The notes under the pieces: model-generated
What the model was told of the DNA's origin: nothing
What the model saw: only the letters and a program-made list of their open reading frames with translations
The model's database searches: none
Translations under genes and position numbers: made by a program
Assembly: GCF_036208045.1 (NCBI RefSeq)
Contig: NZ_CP121472.1
Location: 1,561,531-1,625,530 of the forward strand
Origin: Thiorhodovibrio winogradskyi
GTDB lineage: Bacteria > Pseudomonadota > Gammaproteobacteria > Chromatiales > Chromatiaceae
DNA: 64,000 nucleotides
Direction of reading: 5' to 3'
Shown here: piece by piece, positions 8,372 to 17,707 of the stretch
How the letters are laid out: the number at the start of each line of letters is the position of its first letter
How positions within the stretch are numbered: position 1 is the first letter of the stretch

Positions 8372-10144
8372 ATGCGCGTGCCGCCCGGCCAGCCGCGAGA
8401 CTGCGCGATGAAGATTGACGCTATTCTAGCCTGCCTTTCGGGCGAACATGACTGGGCGGTGGTTTTTGATCTTCACCAGGTTCTTTCCGTGGCCGATCCC
8501 CTGGTGATTCGGGATATGTTTTGCCTACCCAAGGGGTATCCACTCGAAGGGGTTGGCCAGGTGATTCTCACGCCGACCGGCAGCCTGACGGCGCCGCAAA
8601 GGGATGGCCCGCTGGTCGCTGTTGACGGAAGCGAGGTATCGGCTCCCGAACCGGGGGCGGCGTCTCTGGCCGAGCGCTATCGCGGCTTGCTTGACCGGCT
8701 TGATTGCCAACATGCCATTTGTATCGGCCTGGGGCGTCAGGAGCCGTTTCCGCCGGTGGCGCTGGTGGTCAGCGGGACAGGGGAGGCCTTGATCGGCACC
8801 GCGGTGTTCGAGTCCTTTCCCTCAATGCGGCATTTCGAGCTTCTGGGCGCCTGTGGTGTGCGTCCGTTGGGGGTCGAGCAAGTGGGCGAGAAGGTGGTGG
8901 CGCGCTTTGGCAACGCGCTGCCGGAGCATCTGATCAACGGCCTGCTGGCGGGTTTCTCCCGCACCGCGCATTGCAATTTGTTTTTTCTCCGCCATGGCGA
9001 CATCGACGCAACCCTGGAGCGTGGTCTGATCGAAGCCGGTCGGGCGCGGGTCGAGGCGGGTCGGCGTTTGACGGTCGCCATCCTGATGAAGATGGCCAAG
9101 CTAGCGCGCACTGAGACGCTGGCGATGACCTGCCGCCCGCCACCGCCCGAGGCGCCGCATCCCTACGGCGATCTGGTGCCGCTGGGATTTCTCGCGCGCG
9201 CCCTGGCCGCGGTGCCACGCCGGGAAGCGCGCGCGGCCGCCGAACTGTTGCGGCGCCATCTGCGCGGTCGGGCGCGCGACGGGCTGTGGGCCTTTCACAC
9301 CGACCTGCTGGTCACGGCCACCGACTCGGCGCTGGTGCTGCTTGGCCTAAATGACCGCGCGGCGGTGCGGGCGCTGGAGCGCTTCGCCGACGGTGCGGGC
9401 GGTTATCTGCCGCAGCTTGCCAGCGACACCCAGCGACCGGACCACATGCGCCGCTCACCCGCCACCCGCCACTGGTGTCAGGCCGAGTATGCCACCACCT
9501 GCCTGGTGCGCGCGTTGCGCCGCGCGCAGGGATTGGAGGCGCGCACGCCGCTGTCCTGGATCGCCACGCGCTTTGAGCAGCGCGCGGGGCTGTACTTCGC
9601 CAATCCCTATCTCACCGACTGGGCGACGGCGCTGGCATTGGAGGGCGAGTCGGGAGAGGAGGCGAGCCGTCTGCGCGACCGCCTCGGTGCGGAGGTCGCC
9701 GCGTCCATGAACGCCGATCACAGCTTCGGCGGCTATGACCGTGCTCTGTCCACCGCGCTGGCGATCCTCACCCTGGCGGCGACCGGTCGGCGGGGACGGC
9801 TGGTGCGTTGCGCCCAGGTGCGCTTGCTTGAGCTGGTGGATGACAGCGGACAGCGACCGGCCGCGACGCCTTTCTTTTCCACCCTGGCCCTTGGGGGCGA
9901 GGCGCTGCGGGTGCCGGGTCTGATTCGCGCTGGTCGCGACTGGCACGCACTGACGCTCTACGAGGACAGCCATGCCTTGATCGGCACCGCGCTGGCGGCA
10001 CTGGCGCTGGGCGCGCCCTGCGATCCCAGGATCGGGGATATGCCAGACCCGGACGAGCGCCCGCATCCGCGGTATCGAGCCCAGGGCGTGGCGGACTATG
10101 TCGCCCGCCACGCGCTCCCGCCCTATCTCGGCGACCTGCCATGA
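8372..10144 (+). CDS. Protein with terpene-cyclase-like alpha/alpha-toroid repeats in a YcaO/TfuA cluster
   Basis: A 590-residue protein with no assigned function. The C-terminal half (roughly 280-570) has repeats typical of the squalene-cyclase/prenyltransferase toroid fold, for example DGLWAFHTDLLVTATDSALV and SFGGYDRALSTALAIL. No DXDD cyclase motif is evident, so terpene cyclisation is doubtful and a peptide-binding role is possible. The N-terminal ~260 residues match nothing I recognise. The stop overlaps the next gene's start (ATGA), placing it first in a coupled four-gene operon with TfuA and YcaO. An alternative start is the ATG at 8408 (MKIDAILACL); neither start has a strong ribosome site. 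Confidence 0.7.
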   Translation: MRVPPGQPRDCAMKIDAILACLSGEHDWAVVFDLHQVLSVADPLVIRDMFCLPKGYPLEGVGQVILTPTGSLTAPQRDGPLVAVDGSEVSAPEPGAASLAERYRGLLDRLDCQHAICIGLGRQEPFPPVALVVSGTGEALIGTAVFESFPSMRHFELLGACGVRPLGVEQVGEKVVARFGNALPEHLINGLLAGFSRTAHCNLFFLRHGDIDATLERGLIEAGRARVEAGRRLTVAILMKMAKLARTETLAMTCRPPPPEAPHPYGDLVPLGFLARALAAVPRREARAAAELLRRHLRGRARDGLWAFHTDLLVTATDSALVLLGLNDRAAVRALERFADGAGGYLPQLASDTQRPDHMRRSPATRHWCQAEYATTCLVRALRRAQGLEARTPLSWIATRFEQRAGLYFANPYLTDWATALALEGESGEEASRLRDRLGAEVAASMNADHSFGGYDRALSTALAILTLAATGRRGRLVRCAQVRLLELVDDSGQRPAATPFFSTLALGGEALRVPGLIRAGRDWHALTLYEDSHALIGTALAALALGAPCDPRIGDMPDPDERPHPRYRAQGVADYVARHALPPYLGDLP

Positions 10145-11241
10145 CCAGCCTTGATGATCATGTCGCCGCCGCGCTCGGACCGCTGCGGGTGCAAGGTTTG
10201 ATCGGCGCCGAGGCGCGCGACCGGGCCGCGGTGGTCGCGCGCCTCATTCCCGCCGCCGCGTGCAGTTTCTTCGGCTTTGAATGCCGCTTGGGCGAGGCGG
10301 CGGACGAGGCCGATTTCCTTGCCTGCATCGCCGGTGCCGACCCAAACCGATCACATTGGGCCGCGGCAGGCGCGCCAGAAGGTGGCGATCCGGTTTGGGA
10401 ACGGCTGGCTGTTTTCAGTCGCCGGTGGGCGGATCCGAGCGAGTCCATCAACACGGCGGTCAACAACATCTGGCTGGAATTCGACCTCGACCGTCCGCCA
10501 GCGACGCCGGCCATTCCCAGTCTGTTCCTCGGCTCCGATGCACTCGCCCGAGGCCAGGCCGCCCCCGCTGACCACGCCTGGCTGATTGAGGCCGCCGAGG
10601 CGCTGACCGGGTCGCCCATGACGCCCGCGCGGCGCGCGACCCTGGCGCCTGTGCTTGCCGCCCTGCCGGAGGGCGCCGATCTGTTTCAGTTCGGCATGAT
10701 GTTGTCGCGTCCCAGGCCCATTCTGCGTTTGTGTTTGCGCGGAATCCCCCGCGCAGGTCTGATGCCCTTTCTCAATGCCATCGATTGGCCCGGCGACCCG
10801 CAAGAGCTTGCGCGGCTACTCGATCGCTATGGGCCTTTGGTGGACGATATCTTCCTTGATCTGGACGCCGGCAGCGGGATTCATGCCAAGCTGGGGCTGG
10901 AGTGCTACCTCGATACCGGACCCGAGCAACCGGCGCGGCTGCAAGCCTTGTTGCAGAGACTGGATGAGGACGGCCTGGTGGTTGCATCCAAGCGAAACGC
11001 GCTGCCAGCCTGGTATGGCATCACCCACGAGAAATGGCGACCGGCGCTTTGGCCGGCGGACCTGGCGCGCCGTGAACGCCCCAGCCCCAGGCACAGTGGC
11101 GTCTTTCTGCGCACCATCCACCACATCAAACTCACCCTGGATCCACCCGCGCCCATGTCGGCCAAGGCCTATTTGGCCTGCCGCTTCGCCTGGGTTGACG
11201 ACAAAGCGCTGAAAGCGCAACTGGCCGGGGGGAGCGCGTGA
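10141..11241 (+). CDS. Unknown protein of the YcaO/TfuA operon
   Basis: A 366-residue protein whose family I do not recognise. It has no signal peptide, membrane segment or obvious catalytic motif. It contains aromatic-rich stretches (SINTAVNNIWLEFDLD, GIHAKLGLECYLDTG) and a conserved-looking C-terminal block (GITHEKWRPALWPADL, FLRTIHHIKLTLDP). It overlaps the toroid-fold gene (ATGA) and the TfuA gene (GTGA), so all are made together. The context suggests a cytoplasmic partner in peptide modification, perhaps in substrate recognition. That role is inference from neighbours only. Confidence 0.7.
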   Translation: MTSLDDHVAAALGPLRVQGLIGAEARDRAAVVARLIPAAACSFFGFECRLGEAADEADFLACIAGADPNRSHWAAAGAPEGGDPVWERLAVFSRRWADPSESINTAVNNIWLEFDLDRPPATPAIPSLFLGSDALARGQAAPADHAWLIEAAEALTGSPMTPARRATLAPVLAALPEGADLFQFGMMLSRPRPILRLCLRGIPRAGLMPFLNAIDWPGDPQELARLLDRYGPLVDDIFLDLDAGSGIHAKLGLECYLDTGPEQPARLQALLQRLDEDGLVVASKRNALPAWYGITHEKWRPALWPADLARRERPSPRHSGVFLRTIHHIKLTLDPPAPMSAKAYLACRFAWVDDKALKAQLAGGSA

Positions 11242-12242
11242 GGGTGGATCGGACGGTGGTGTTTCTTGGGCCGAGCCTGGCACGCGCCAGCGCCGAGGCC
11301 ATTCTGGCAGCGGATTATCAGCCCCCGGCGCGGCGTGGTGACATCTACCGCGCGGTGCGCGCCGGGACGCGGTGCATTGTGTTGATTGATGGCGAGTTCC
11401 ACGGCAGCCCCTCGGTCTGGCCGCGCGAAATCCTGGATGCGCTCGATGCTGGTGTCCCCGTGTATGGTGCTTCCAGCATGGGTGCCTTGCGCGCGGCGGA
11501 ACTGCATCCCTTCGGCATGCTGGGTGTGGGCCGGATTTTCCACTGGTACCGCGAGGGGATCATCGAGGCCGACGACGAGGTCGCGCTCATCCACGGCCCG
11601 GCCGAATTGGGCTGGCCGGCTTTGTCCGAGCCGCTGGTCAATGTGCGCGCCACCCTGGAAGACGCCGGCCCGGTCTTCACCCCGGCCGAGACCGAGCGCG
11701 TGTTGGCGACGGCGCGCGGCCTTTACTTCCCCGAGCGCACCCGCGCGGCGCTGCTGGCGTCGCTGATGGCGACAGGGGCGGATGCCACGCTCGGCGCGCG
11801 CCTCAATGAACACTGGGTCGACCAGAAACGCCTGGACGCCGAGCAGGCGCTGCTGACTGTGGCAGCGGGCGTTGCCGACCCGCCCGGCCTGGCGCGCAAG
11901 CCTCATCCCGACTGGGCGCGGGCGCGGCTGGCGTTCGAGTTGGGTCTGGACTCGTCCAGCGCGCTGAGCGCCGAGCAGGTCGCGCGCGCGCACGGGCTTG
12001 ATCCGTCGCGCTTGCCAGAATTTTTTCGCATTCTGTCCGCCCGTTTTTTCGAGCAGCGCGCCGCCGCCGAGGGCGATGCCGACCTCGCGGCCTGGATTCG
12101 CCGCCAGGGCATCCGCCGCGCCGGTCTTGACGAGCGTGCGTTGCGCGACTGGGTGATCGCCGCCGGACCGCCGCATTTCGGCTATGCCAGTTGGCATTTC
12201 GAGACGGCTCTGGATTTGCATCTACGCGGAATTTCGCCATGA
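11238..12242 (+). CDS. tfuA: TfuA-like protein
   Basis: A 334-residue TfuA-family protein. The typical N-terminal pattern is present: VVFLGPSLA, then RRGDIYRAVRAGTRCIVLIDGEF, VWPREILDALDAGVPVYGASSMGALRAAEL and GRIFHWYREG. TfuA proteins partner YcaO enzymes and are linked to thioamide formation, where they are thought to help deliver sulfur. The start is a GTG overlapping the stop of the upstream gene, and the stop overlaps the YcaO start (ATGA). This pairing is the usual genomic signature of a thioamidating YcaO. Confidence 0.9.
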   Translation: MRVDRTVVFLGPSLARASAEAILAADYQPPARRGDIYRAVRAGTRCIVLIDGEFHGSPSVWPREILDALDAGVPVYGASSMGALRAAELHPFGMLGVGRIFHWYREGIIEADDEVALIHGPAELGWPALSEPLVNVRATLEDAGPVFTPAETERVLATARGLYFPERTRAALLASLMATGADATLGARLNEHWVDQKRLDAEQALLTVAAGVADPPGLARKPHPDWARARLAFELGLDSSSALSAEQVARAHGLDPSRLPEFFRILSARFFEQRAAAEGDADLAAWIRRQGIRRAGLDERALRDWVIAAGPPHFGYASWHFETALDLHLRGISP

Positions 12243-13420
12243 TCGCGCTGGCCCTGGGCTATGCGGATGGCACGCATCGACTGGTTCCGCCAGAGGTGAC
12301 GCTCGCCCGGGTCGCGCCGCACCTTAAGCGGATTGGGGTCACGCGGGTGGCGGAGATCACCGGTCTTGATCGTCTCGGCATTCCCACCTTCTGCGCCGTG
12401 CGACCCTACGGACGCCTGATCCAGGTCACCAACGGCAAAGGCCTAAGTGACATCGCCGCGCGGGTTTCGGCGATCATGGAAGCCGTCGAGCACGCCCATG
12501 TCGAGCAGAGGCCTCCGTGCGCGTGCTTCGCCTCCATGGCCGAATTGACCGCGCAAGGCGTGCCCTTTCTCCCCGTTCAGGCCTTGCCGATTTATGTCCC
12601 CGGACGGCACCTGAGCGACCACCGGCGGCTGGCGTGGATTGACTCGCGGTTCCTTCTCGCCGATGCCAGCGTGGGCGAGCGCATCCTGCTGCCGGCCTGT
12701 GCGGTCTATCTCACCGAGCCGATGCTGGCGCCGCTGTCAACCAATGGCATGGCCTCGGGCAATCACCTGGTCGAGGCCAGCTTGCACGCGCTGTTCGAGG
12801 TCATTGAGCGGGATGCCATCATGCGCCTGGCACGGGGCGGGCTGCGCCTGCCGGATAATGAGTCCCGGCTGGTCGATCTGTCACGGCCACTGCCCGCTCC
12901 GGTCGCGGCGCTGCGTGACCTGCTTGCCGCCGCCGGGGTGGAGTTGGCATTGATCCGGGTTGCCTCGCCACCGCCGACAACCACCATGTGGGCGGTGATT
13001 CTCGATCCGGCCGCGCCCCACGCCTGTTCGCGCATCAACATGGGCCATGGCGCCCATCTCAGCCCGACGGTCGCCGCCACCCGCGCCATCACCGAGGCGG
13101 CGCAATCGCGTCTGACCTTCATCCATGCCGCGCGCGAGGATCTCGATGCCCAGTCCTACCGGCTGACCCCGGCGCACGAGCGCTTGGTGGCATTCTTCAC
13201 CCAGCGTCAGGGCGATCTGCCCTGGGATGATTTGGCCGATCACGCCACTGATGACCTGGGCCTTGACCTGGCATTGGTGTGCCGGGGACTGGCGGCGGCC
13301 GGTTATGATCGGGTGCTGCGGGTCGATCTGACCCGCCCCGAACTTGGTATTCCGGTGGTGAAGATGATCGTGCCGGGGCTGGCCGGCTCGGGGATCCCCC
13401 CCGCTGGCATCGGTGGTTGA
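12239..13420 (+). CDS. YcaO cyclodehydratase/thioamidase
   Basis: A 393-residue YcaO enzyme, which activates peptide backbone amides with ATP. ATP/Mg-binding acidic motifs are present: E81 and E84 in SAIMEAVEHAHVE, E187 and E190 in FEVIERDAIMRL, and E286 and Q289 in AITEAAQSRL. The C-terminus ends GIPPAGIGG and lacks the PxPxP tail of azoline-forming YcaOs. No E1/ocin-ThiF partner is visible, while TfuA is directly upstream. This favours thioamidation, by inference. The start is set at the ATG at 12239, which overlaps the tfuA stop; a longer frame from 12191 would run inside tfuA. Confidence 0.9.
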   Translation: MIALALGYADGTHRLVPPEVTLARVAPHLKRIGVTRVAEITGLDRLGIPTFCAVRPYGRLIQVTNGKGLSDIAARVSAIMEAVEHAHVEQRPPCACFASMAELTAQGVPFLPVQALPIYVPGRHLSDHRRLAWIDSRFLLADASVGERILLPACAVYLTEPMLAPLSTNGMASGNHLVEASLHALFEVIERDAIMRLARGGLRLPDNESRLVDLSRPLPAPVAALRDLLAAAGVELALIRVASPPPTTTMWAVILDPAAPHACSRINMGHGAHLSPTVAATRAITEAAQSRLTFIHAAREDLDAQSYRLTPAHERLVAFFTQRQGDLPWDDLADHATDDLGLDLALVCRGLAAAGYDRVLRVDLTRPELGIPVVKMIVPGLAGSGIPPAGIGG

Positions 13421-13450
13421 GATGGGCGAGCGAGGAGAGCCATCCGGTTG

Positions 13451-14569
13451 TCAGTCGTAGCGATAAACCACCTTGCCCAGCCGATCTGGCGAAAGATAGG
13501 TTCGCTCCAGAAAGGCGGCGGTGTCGTTTCCGCGGAGCACCCTGTCCACCAGCACCGGCAAGCGCCCGGCGGCCTGATCGGCGAGCGCCCGTTCCAGGTC
13601 GGAAGTCAGCCCAATGCAGTTGCCGATCAGCGAGAGGTTCTTGAGCATGGTCAGGGTCATCACCGTGCTTGCCGCGGCTGGCATGGCGGGCGGTTCGCGT
13701 CCCACCATGGCCAGATATTGGTCGTACATGCCGCAGGTCACATAGCGACCGCCAGGGGCCATCACCGGCGGCATGTGCGGCAGGTAAAGATCGAAAAAGG
13801 GATCAATCACCCCGTGAAAGCCGCCCGCCTCCTGCACCGCGCGGATGCGGGGGTGCTCGCCGAGCGGCGCCTGGCGGGGGTCGGCGACAATCAGCTCGGC
13901 GATATCGAATTGTTCCAGCTCGGAGGCAAAACGATCAGAGGTGCTCTGCGCGTAGACCTCATAGCCGCGTCCGGCGAGCGCGGCCAGGGCGAACAGCGAG
14001 GTATTGGACTTGGCCGCGGTGACCAGCACCCGCGCGCCCGCGGGCAGCTCAAGCTTGCGGATCATGCTGTAGGTGGTCTGGCCGCCGATGCTAAAGGCCG
14101 CCGCGACCTCGTCGCTCATCTCAGGCGGCACCCGCGCCAGCTTGCGCCGATGCAAGACTTGCCGCTCACGCGAGCCGTGGTTGGTCGGAATACCGGGGGC
14201 GAGACCCGGTACGCCAGAATCAGGATAAGCATTGTCGCCCATCACCCGCTCACCAGGCGCGAGGTCGGTCACCTCCGCGCCCACCGCCTCCACCACGCCG
14301 ACGAATTCCGAGCCGATGGTGTAGAAGCCGCGTGTCTGCCCGCTGGTGGCCATGCGCAGAATCAACGCTTTGTCGCGGTAGTTGCAGGAGAAGGCCAGCG
14401 TCCGCACCAGCACATGCGCGCGGTGCTCGCCGGTTGGATCGAAGCTCGGCTCGGGTGTTTCAAGAATCCCGCACAACACCTCGACTCCTTCCATGGTCAC
14501 CGACCCCAGGCTGGCGTTGGTCGCTTGGGCTTGGACGGCTTCTGTTCCACAAATGGCAAAGTTGCGCAT
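13451..14569 (-). CDS. Medium-chain dehydrogenase/reductase (MDR), possible dehydroamino-acid reductase
   Basis: A 372-residue zinc-type alcohol-dehydrogenase-like protein. Visible features are the GroES-like N-terminal domain (SCNYRDKALILR, GSEFVGVVEAVGAEV), the hinge (AAAFSIGGQTTYSMI) and the Rossmann segment (GARVLVTAAKSNTSLFALAALAGRGYEV). It is convergent with ycaO and divergent from the lanM-like gene. Members of this superfamily (LanJ type) reduce dehydroalanine to D-alanine in some lanthipeptides, so a similar role here is plausible but unproven. The start at 14569 is supported by a strong GGAGGTG site; the longer frame to 14695 has no such support. The 99-bp divergent gap contains a run of A residues. 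Confidence 0.85.
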   Translation of the reverse strand: MRNFAICGTEAVQAQATNASLGSVTMEGVEVLCGILETPEPSFDPTGEHRAHVLVRTLAFSCNYRDKALILRMATSGQTRGFYTIGSEFVGVVEAVGAEVTDLAPGERVMGDNAYPDSGVPGLAPGIPTNHGSRERQVLHRRKLARVPPEMSDEVAAAFSIGGQTTYSMIRKLELPAGARVLVTAAKSNTSLFALAALAGRGYEVYAQSTSDRFASELEQFDIAELIVADPRQAPLGEHPRIRAVQEAGGFHGVIDPFFDLYLPHMPPVMAPGGRYVTCGMYDQYLAMVGREPPAMPAAASTVMTLTMLKNLSLIGNCIGLTSDLERALADQAAGRLPVLVDRVLRGNDTAAFLERTYLSPDRLGKVVYRYD

Positions 14570-14668
14570 GTCACCTCCGCAAAAAAAAAAGCGCCTTGGC
14601 GGCGGGAAAACACCATGTTTCCCGCCTGGTTCCCCATCATGATCGCATAGCACCGCTGGAATTGTTCC

Positions 14669-17600
14669 ATGACCCAGGTCAAACCCGATAACCATCCGCG
14701 CTCGCCCGCCCGGTCTGTCTTGTTCACGGATGCGGAGTTACGCCTGATCGCGGGGCGTGCGAGCCTGCCCGAGGAGCGCGCCGCTGCCTGCTGGATTGCC
14801 GATCCGGACGCGGGTCCGGACGGGGACGCGGATTCTCGCCTCGGGCGCTGGCGCCAAGCCGTCGCCAAGGGTAATGATGCCGTTTTTCGCCGGGTGCTGG
14901 ATTGGCGCGGCATTGATTGGCAAGCGCGCGCGGCCAGGCTCGCACCCGTGCGGTTGGCCCCCGATGCTCCCTTGCCCGAGTGGATTCATCGCTTCCTCGA
15001 TCTGGTGGAAACCTCGGGTGCCGCTTGGGCAGGGACGCCGACGGCGACGGCAGAGACACTCGCCGCGCATGCCATGCGCAAGCTGGAAGCACCGGCGGCG
15101 GCGGGTTTCAGCGCCGAAGCGCTGGCCGGGCTGCAAGGCCGCTGCGCTGAGCTGGTCGCGGGGTTGCTTGGTCCGGCGGCCCAGAGCATTCAGCCAAGGC
15201 CAGGCGCGGAGGGTGTCGCGGCCTTCTTCCGCCGCTGTCCGGTGCTCGCGCGGCTGTTGGTGAAAGCTTTAGATGATTGGACGAATGCCACGACCGAGAT
15301 GATGGAACGGCTGGCCGCCGACCGCCGCGACATCCTGCGCGAGCTGCTCGGCGGGCTTGACCCCGGCGCTGTCACCGACATCAGCGACGAAAACGCCGAT
15401 CCCCATGAAGGCGGCCGCCGCGTCCTGCTGCTCAGGTTTGAACATGGTCAGCGGATTGTCTACAAACCGCGTTCCTTGGCGGTGGATCTTGCTTTCGCGC
15501 GCCTTGTCGCCTGGCTTGCGCGGCGCGAGCCGGATTTTAACATCAAGACCCCCGGGGTGATCGACCGCGATGAATACGGCTGGTGCGCCTTCATCGAGCA
15601 TCGTTGCGCGACCGACGACGCCGAAGAACAGGCTTTTTACCGCCACGCCGGGCAACTCATCGCGCTCGCCCATGCCCTGGATGCCTCGGATTTGCACTAT
15701 GAGAACCTGATCGCGGATGGCCCCTGGCCGGTGCCCATTGATCTTGAAACCGCGCTGGTGCCGAGGCTGGATGGCCCCGCGATTACAGGTCCAGCGCCGA
15801 GCGCGGTGGCGCGCGCCCAGTATCTCATGGCCTTCGGCGTGCTCCACACCTGTCTGCTGCCGGTGTGGAATCGCTCGGCCAAGACCCTGGTGGATTTTGG
15901 CGGACTTGGCGATCAGACCACGCCTAGCGAGGTGCCCAAACACCGCCCAAGCAATGGTCCGATTGAACCCATACTCGCGCGCCATGCGCCGTTGATCAGC
16001 GCCGGTTTCGTCGCAAGTTATCGCCTGATCCTCGCCCATCGCGACGCCCTCCTGGCCGAGGCGGGCCCCCTGGCTGGGCTGCGTGGCGCGCCGCTGCGCT
16101 TCATCTTTCGCGATACCGCGATCTATACCCGGTTGCTGCACCGGTCGCTGGCCGCCGATCTGACCGGTGACGCTGCTGAGCGCGCGCTTGCGCTGGAGCA
16201 ACTCGCGCGCGTGCTGTGCCTCTATCAGGAGCGCCCGCCCCATGCCAGTCTGGTGGATGCCGAGATCCGGGCGCTGACCGCGCTCGACATCCCGCGCTTT
16301 CAAATTCCCGCCGATGGGCGGCGGCTGTTCGATCAGCGCGCGCCCCTGGGGGAAGTGCCCATCGCGGCAACCGCTCACGAAGGCGCCCAGGCGCGGTTGC
16401 GATCTTTATCGCCGACAGACCTCGAACGCCAGGAGCGCGTGCTGCGCGGGGCCTTGCGGGCGCGGTTGGCCGCCACCCGTGATCTGTTGCCGCCGCGACC
16501 GCTCGCCGAGGCGCCGCCACCCAGCGCGCGCGAGCGGATTGCCGCCGCGACCCGACTGGCCGAACAGCTCGTCAGTCAGGCCATCTTTGACGATGGGGAT
16601 GAGCTGGCCTGGATCAGCCTGCGTCATCTCCCCCAAGAAGACGCCTTTCAGCTTGCCGGTGGCGATGTCTCTTTGGGGTATGGCAACGCGGGGCAGGGCC
16701 TGCTGTTCGCGACCCTGCATGGCGTCGCGCCAGGTGACGGCTGGGACGCGCGTTGCCGAGCGGCCTTGCGACCCCTGCTCGCCGGATTGGACGCGACCGC
16801 GCCGGCCGAGCACTATCGACGGGTGCGCCCGGATCTGGGGTTATACACGGGTGTGTCTGGTATCACGCTGGCGTTGCTGCTGGCCGCTGTGCGCATCGGT
16901 TGGGAGGAGGCAAGCGAGGCGGCCGCGCGCCTCGCTGATCGCCATCTGGTCGAGGAGTCGCTCCGGGACGCCGAGGAGTTGTCGGTGCACGGCGGGCTCG
17001 CGGGCGCCGTCGTCGCGCTCCTGGCGATGGATGAGATGTCGCCCGGTCGCGGGTGGCTGGAGCGGGCGGTCGTGGCGGGCAGTCGGCTTGCGACCGGTGC
17101 AACGCCGGCGGCGCTGGGCGGCCTGGCGAACGGTCGCTGTGCGCTTGGGCCCATTCACGGGCCGACGGGGGTAGCCCTGGCCGCCCTCGGCCTGCTCGCG
17201 CGCAATGGCGACGGCGCTTGGGGGGATCTCGCGCGTCGTGCCATGGCCTCAGCCCCCGCGTCCCCCAAATCCACTGACGCGCCCGACTGGCGGCTGGCCG
17301 GCGGCGGTGGGGACCTGGCTGTCCGCGCCTTTGCGCAAGTCCTGGGTGTGTTGCCGCCCGGTTCAAGCGCCTTGCCAGCGGCGGCGCGATCGGATCTCGC
17401 AACCCTGTCCGACTCGGCATTGCACGGGCGGGCGGGCGCGGTTGAGGTGCTCGACCTGGTTTCGGATGACCTTGACCGACCGGATCCGCGGCAACTGGCG
17501 GAGGAGGTGCGCGCGGACCTGGTGCAAGGCGTGCGGGATGGGTGCTTGCGCTATTTCCGTCACGACATCCCAGGCGATTGTCCCGCGACCCTGTGCCACG

Positions 17601-17707
17601 GCAGCACGGGCATCGCGCTTGCGCTTTTGCGCGGACTGGCCGATGGCCCGCAAAGTCTGCTGTTTCCCAGAATGCCCAGCGCCGTTGGCGTCCGGTCCGG
17701 TGCCTGA
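14669..17707 (+). CDS. lanM: LanM-type class II lanthipeptide synthetase with degenerate cyclase zinc site
   Basis: A 1012-residue LanM homologue of normal length. The N-terminal dehydratase half looks intact: VYKPRSL with K266 and R268, LHYENLIA with H343 and N346, and PIDLET with D358 and E360. It should dehydrate Ser/Thr in the leader-bound precursor. The C-terminal LanC-like half keeps the glycine motifs (GYGNAGQG, LYTGVSGI, SVHGGLAG, PIHGPTG). However, the first zinc CHG motif reads DWRLAGG (874-880) and the second reads ALHGRAG (L918, H919). A single CHG (C976-H977) appears later, where LanMs usually have a TG motif. Ring formation may therefore be lost. Its last ~45 bp are duplicated at 19620-19665. 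Five NHLP precursors follow. Confidence 0.9.
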   Translation: MTQVKPDNHPRSPARSVLFTDAELRLIAGRASLPEERAAACWIADPDAGPDGDADSRLGRWRQAVAKGNDAVFRRVLDWRGIDWQARAARLAPVRLAPDAPLPEWIHRFLDLVETSGAAWAGTPTATAETLAAHAMRKLEAPAAAGFSAEALAGLQGRCAELVAGLLGPAAQSIQPRPGAEGVAAFFRRCPVLARLLVKALDDWTNATTEMMERLAADRRDILRELLGGLDPGAVTDISDENADPHEGGRRVLLLRFEHGQRIVYKPRSLAVDLAFARLVAWLARREPDFNIKTPGVIDRDEYGWCAFIEHRCATDDAEEQAFYRHAGQLIALAHALDASDLHYENLIADGPWPVPIDLETALVPRLDGPAITGPAPSAVARAQYLMAFGVLHTCLLPVWNRSAKTLVDFGGLGDQTTPSEVPKHRPSNGPIEPILARHAPLISAGFVASYRLILAHRDALLAEAGPLAGLRGAPLRFIFRDTAIYTRLLHRSLAADLTGDAAERALALEQLARVLCLYQERPPHASLVDAEIRALTALDIPRFQIPADGRRLFDQRAPLGEVPIAATAHEGAQARLRSLSPTDLERQERVLRGALRARLAATRDLLPPRPLAEAPPPSARERIAAATRLAEQLVSQAIFDDGDELAWISLRHLPQEDAFQLAGGDVSLGYGNAGQGLLFATLHGVAPGDGWDARCRAALRPLLAGLDATAPAEHYRRVRPDLGLYTGVSGITLALLLAAVRIGWEEASEAAARLADRHLVEESLRDAEELSVHGGLAGAVVALLAMDEMSPGRGWLERAVVAGSRLATGATPAALGGLANGRCALGPIHGPTGVALAALGLLARNGDGAWGDLARRAMASAPASPKSTDAPDWRLAGGGGDLAVRAFAQVLGVLPPGSSALPAAARSDLATLSDSALHGRAGAVEVLDLVSDDLDRPDPRQLAEEVRADLVQGVRDGCLRYFRHDIPGDCPATLCHGSTGIALALLRGLADGPQSLLFPRMPSAVGVRSGA

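Noticed and set aside
8372-10144. Functional squalene-hopene cyclase
   Set aside because: The toroid-like repeats cover only part of the protein, no DXDD motif is visible, and the genomic context is peptide modification.
11169-12221. Minus-strand open frame of 350 codons opposite tfuA
   Set aside because: TfuA motifs and tight start/stop overlaps fix the plus strand as coding.
13448-14650. Plus-strand open frame of 400 codons opposite the MDR gene
   Set aside because: The MDR protein has complete family blocks and a strong ribosome site; the antisense frame is His/Arg/Gly-rich without motifs.
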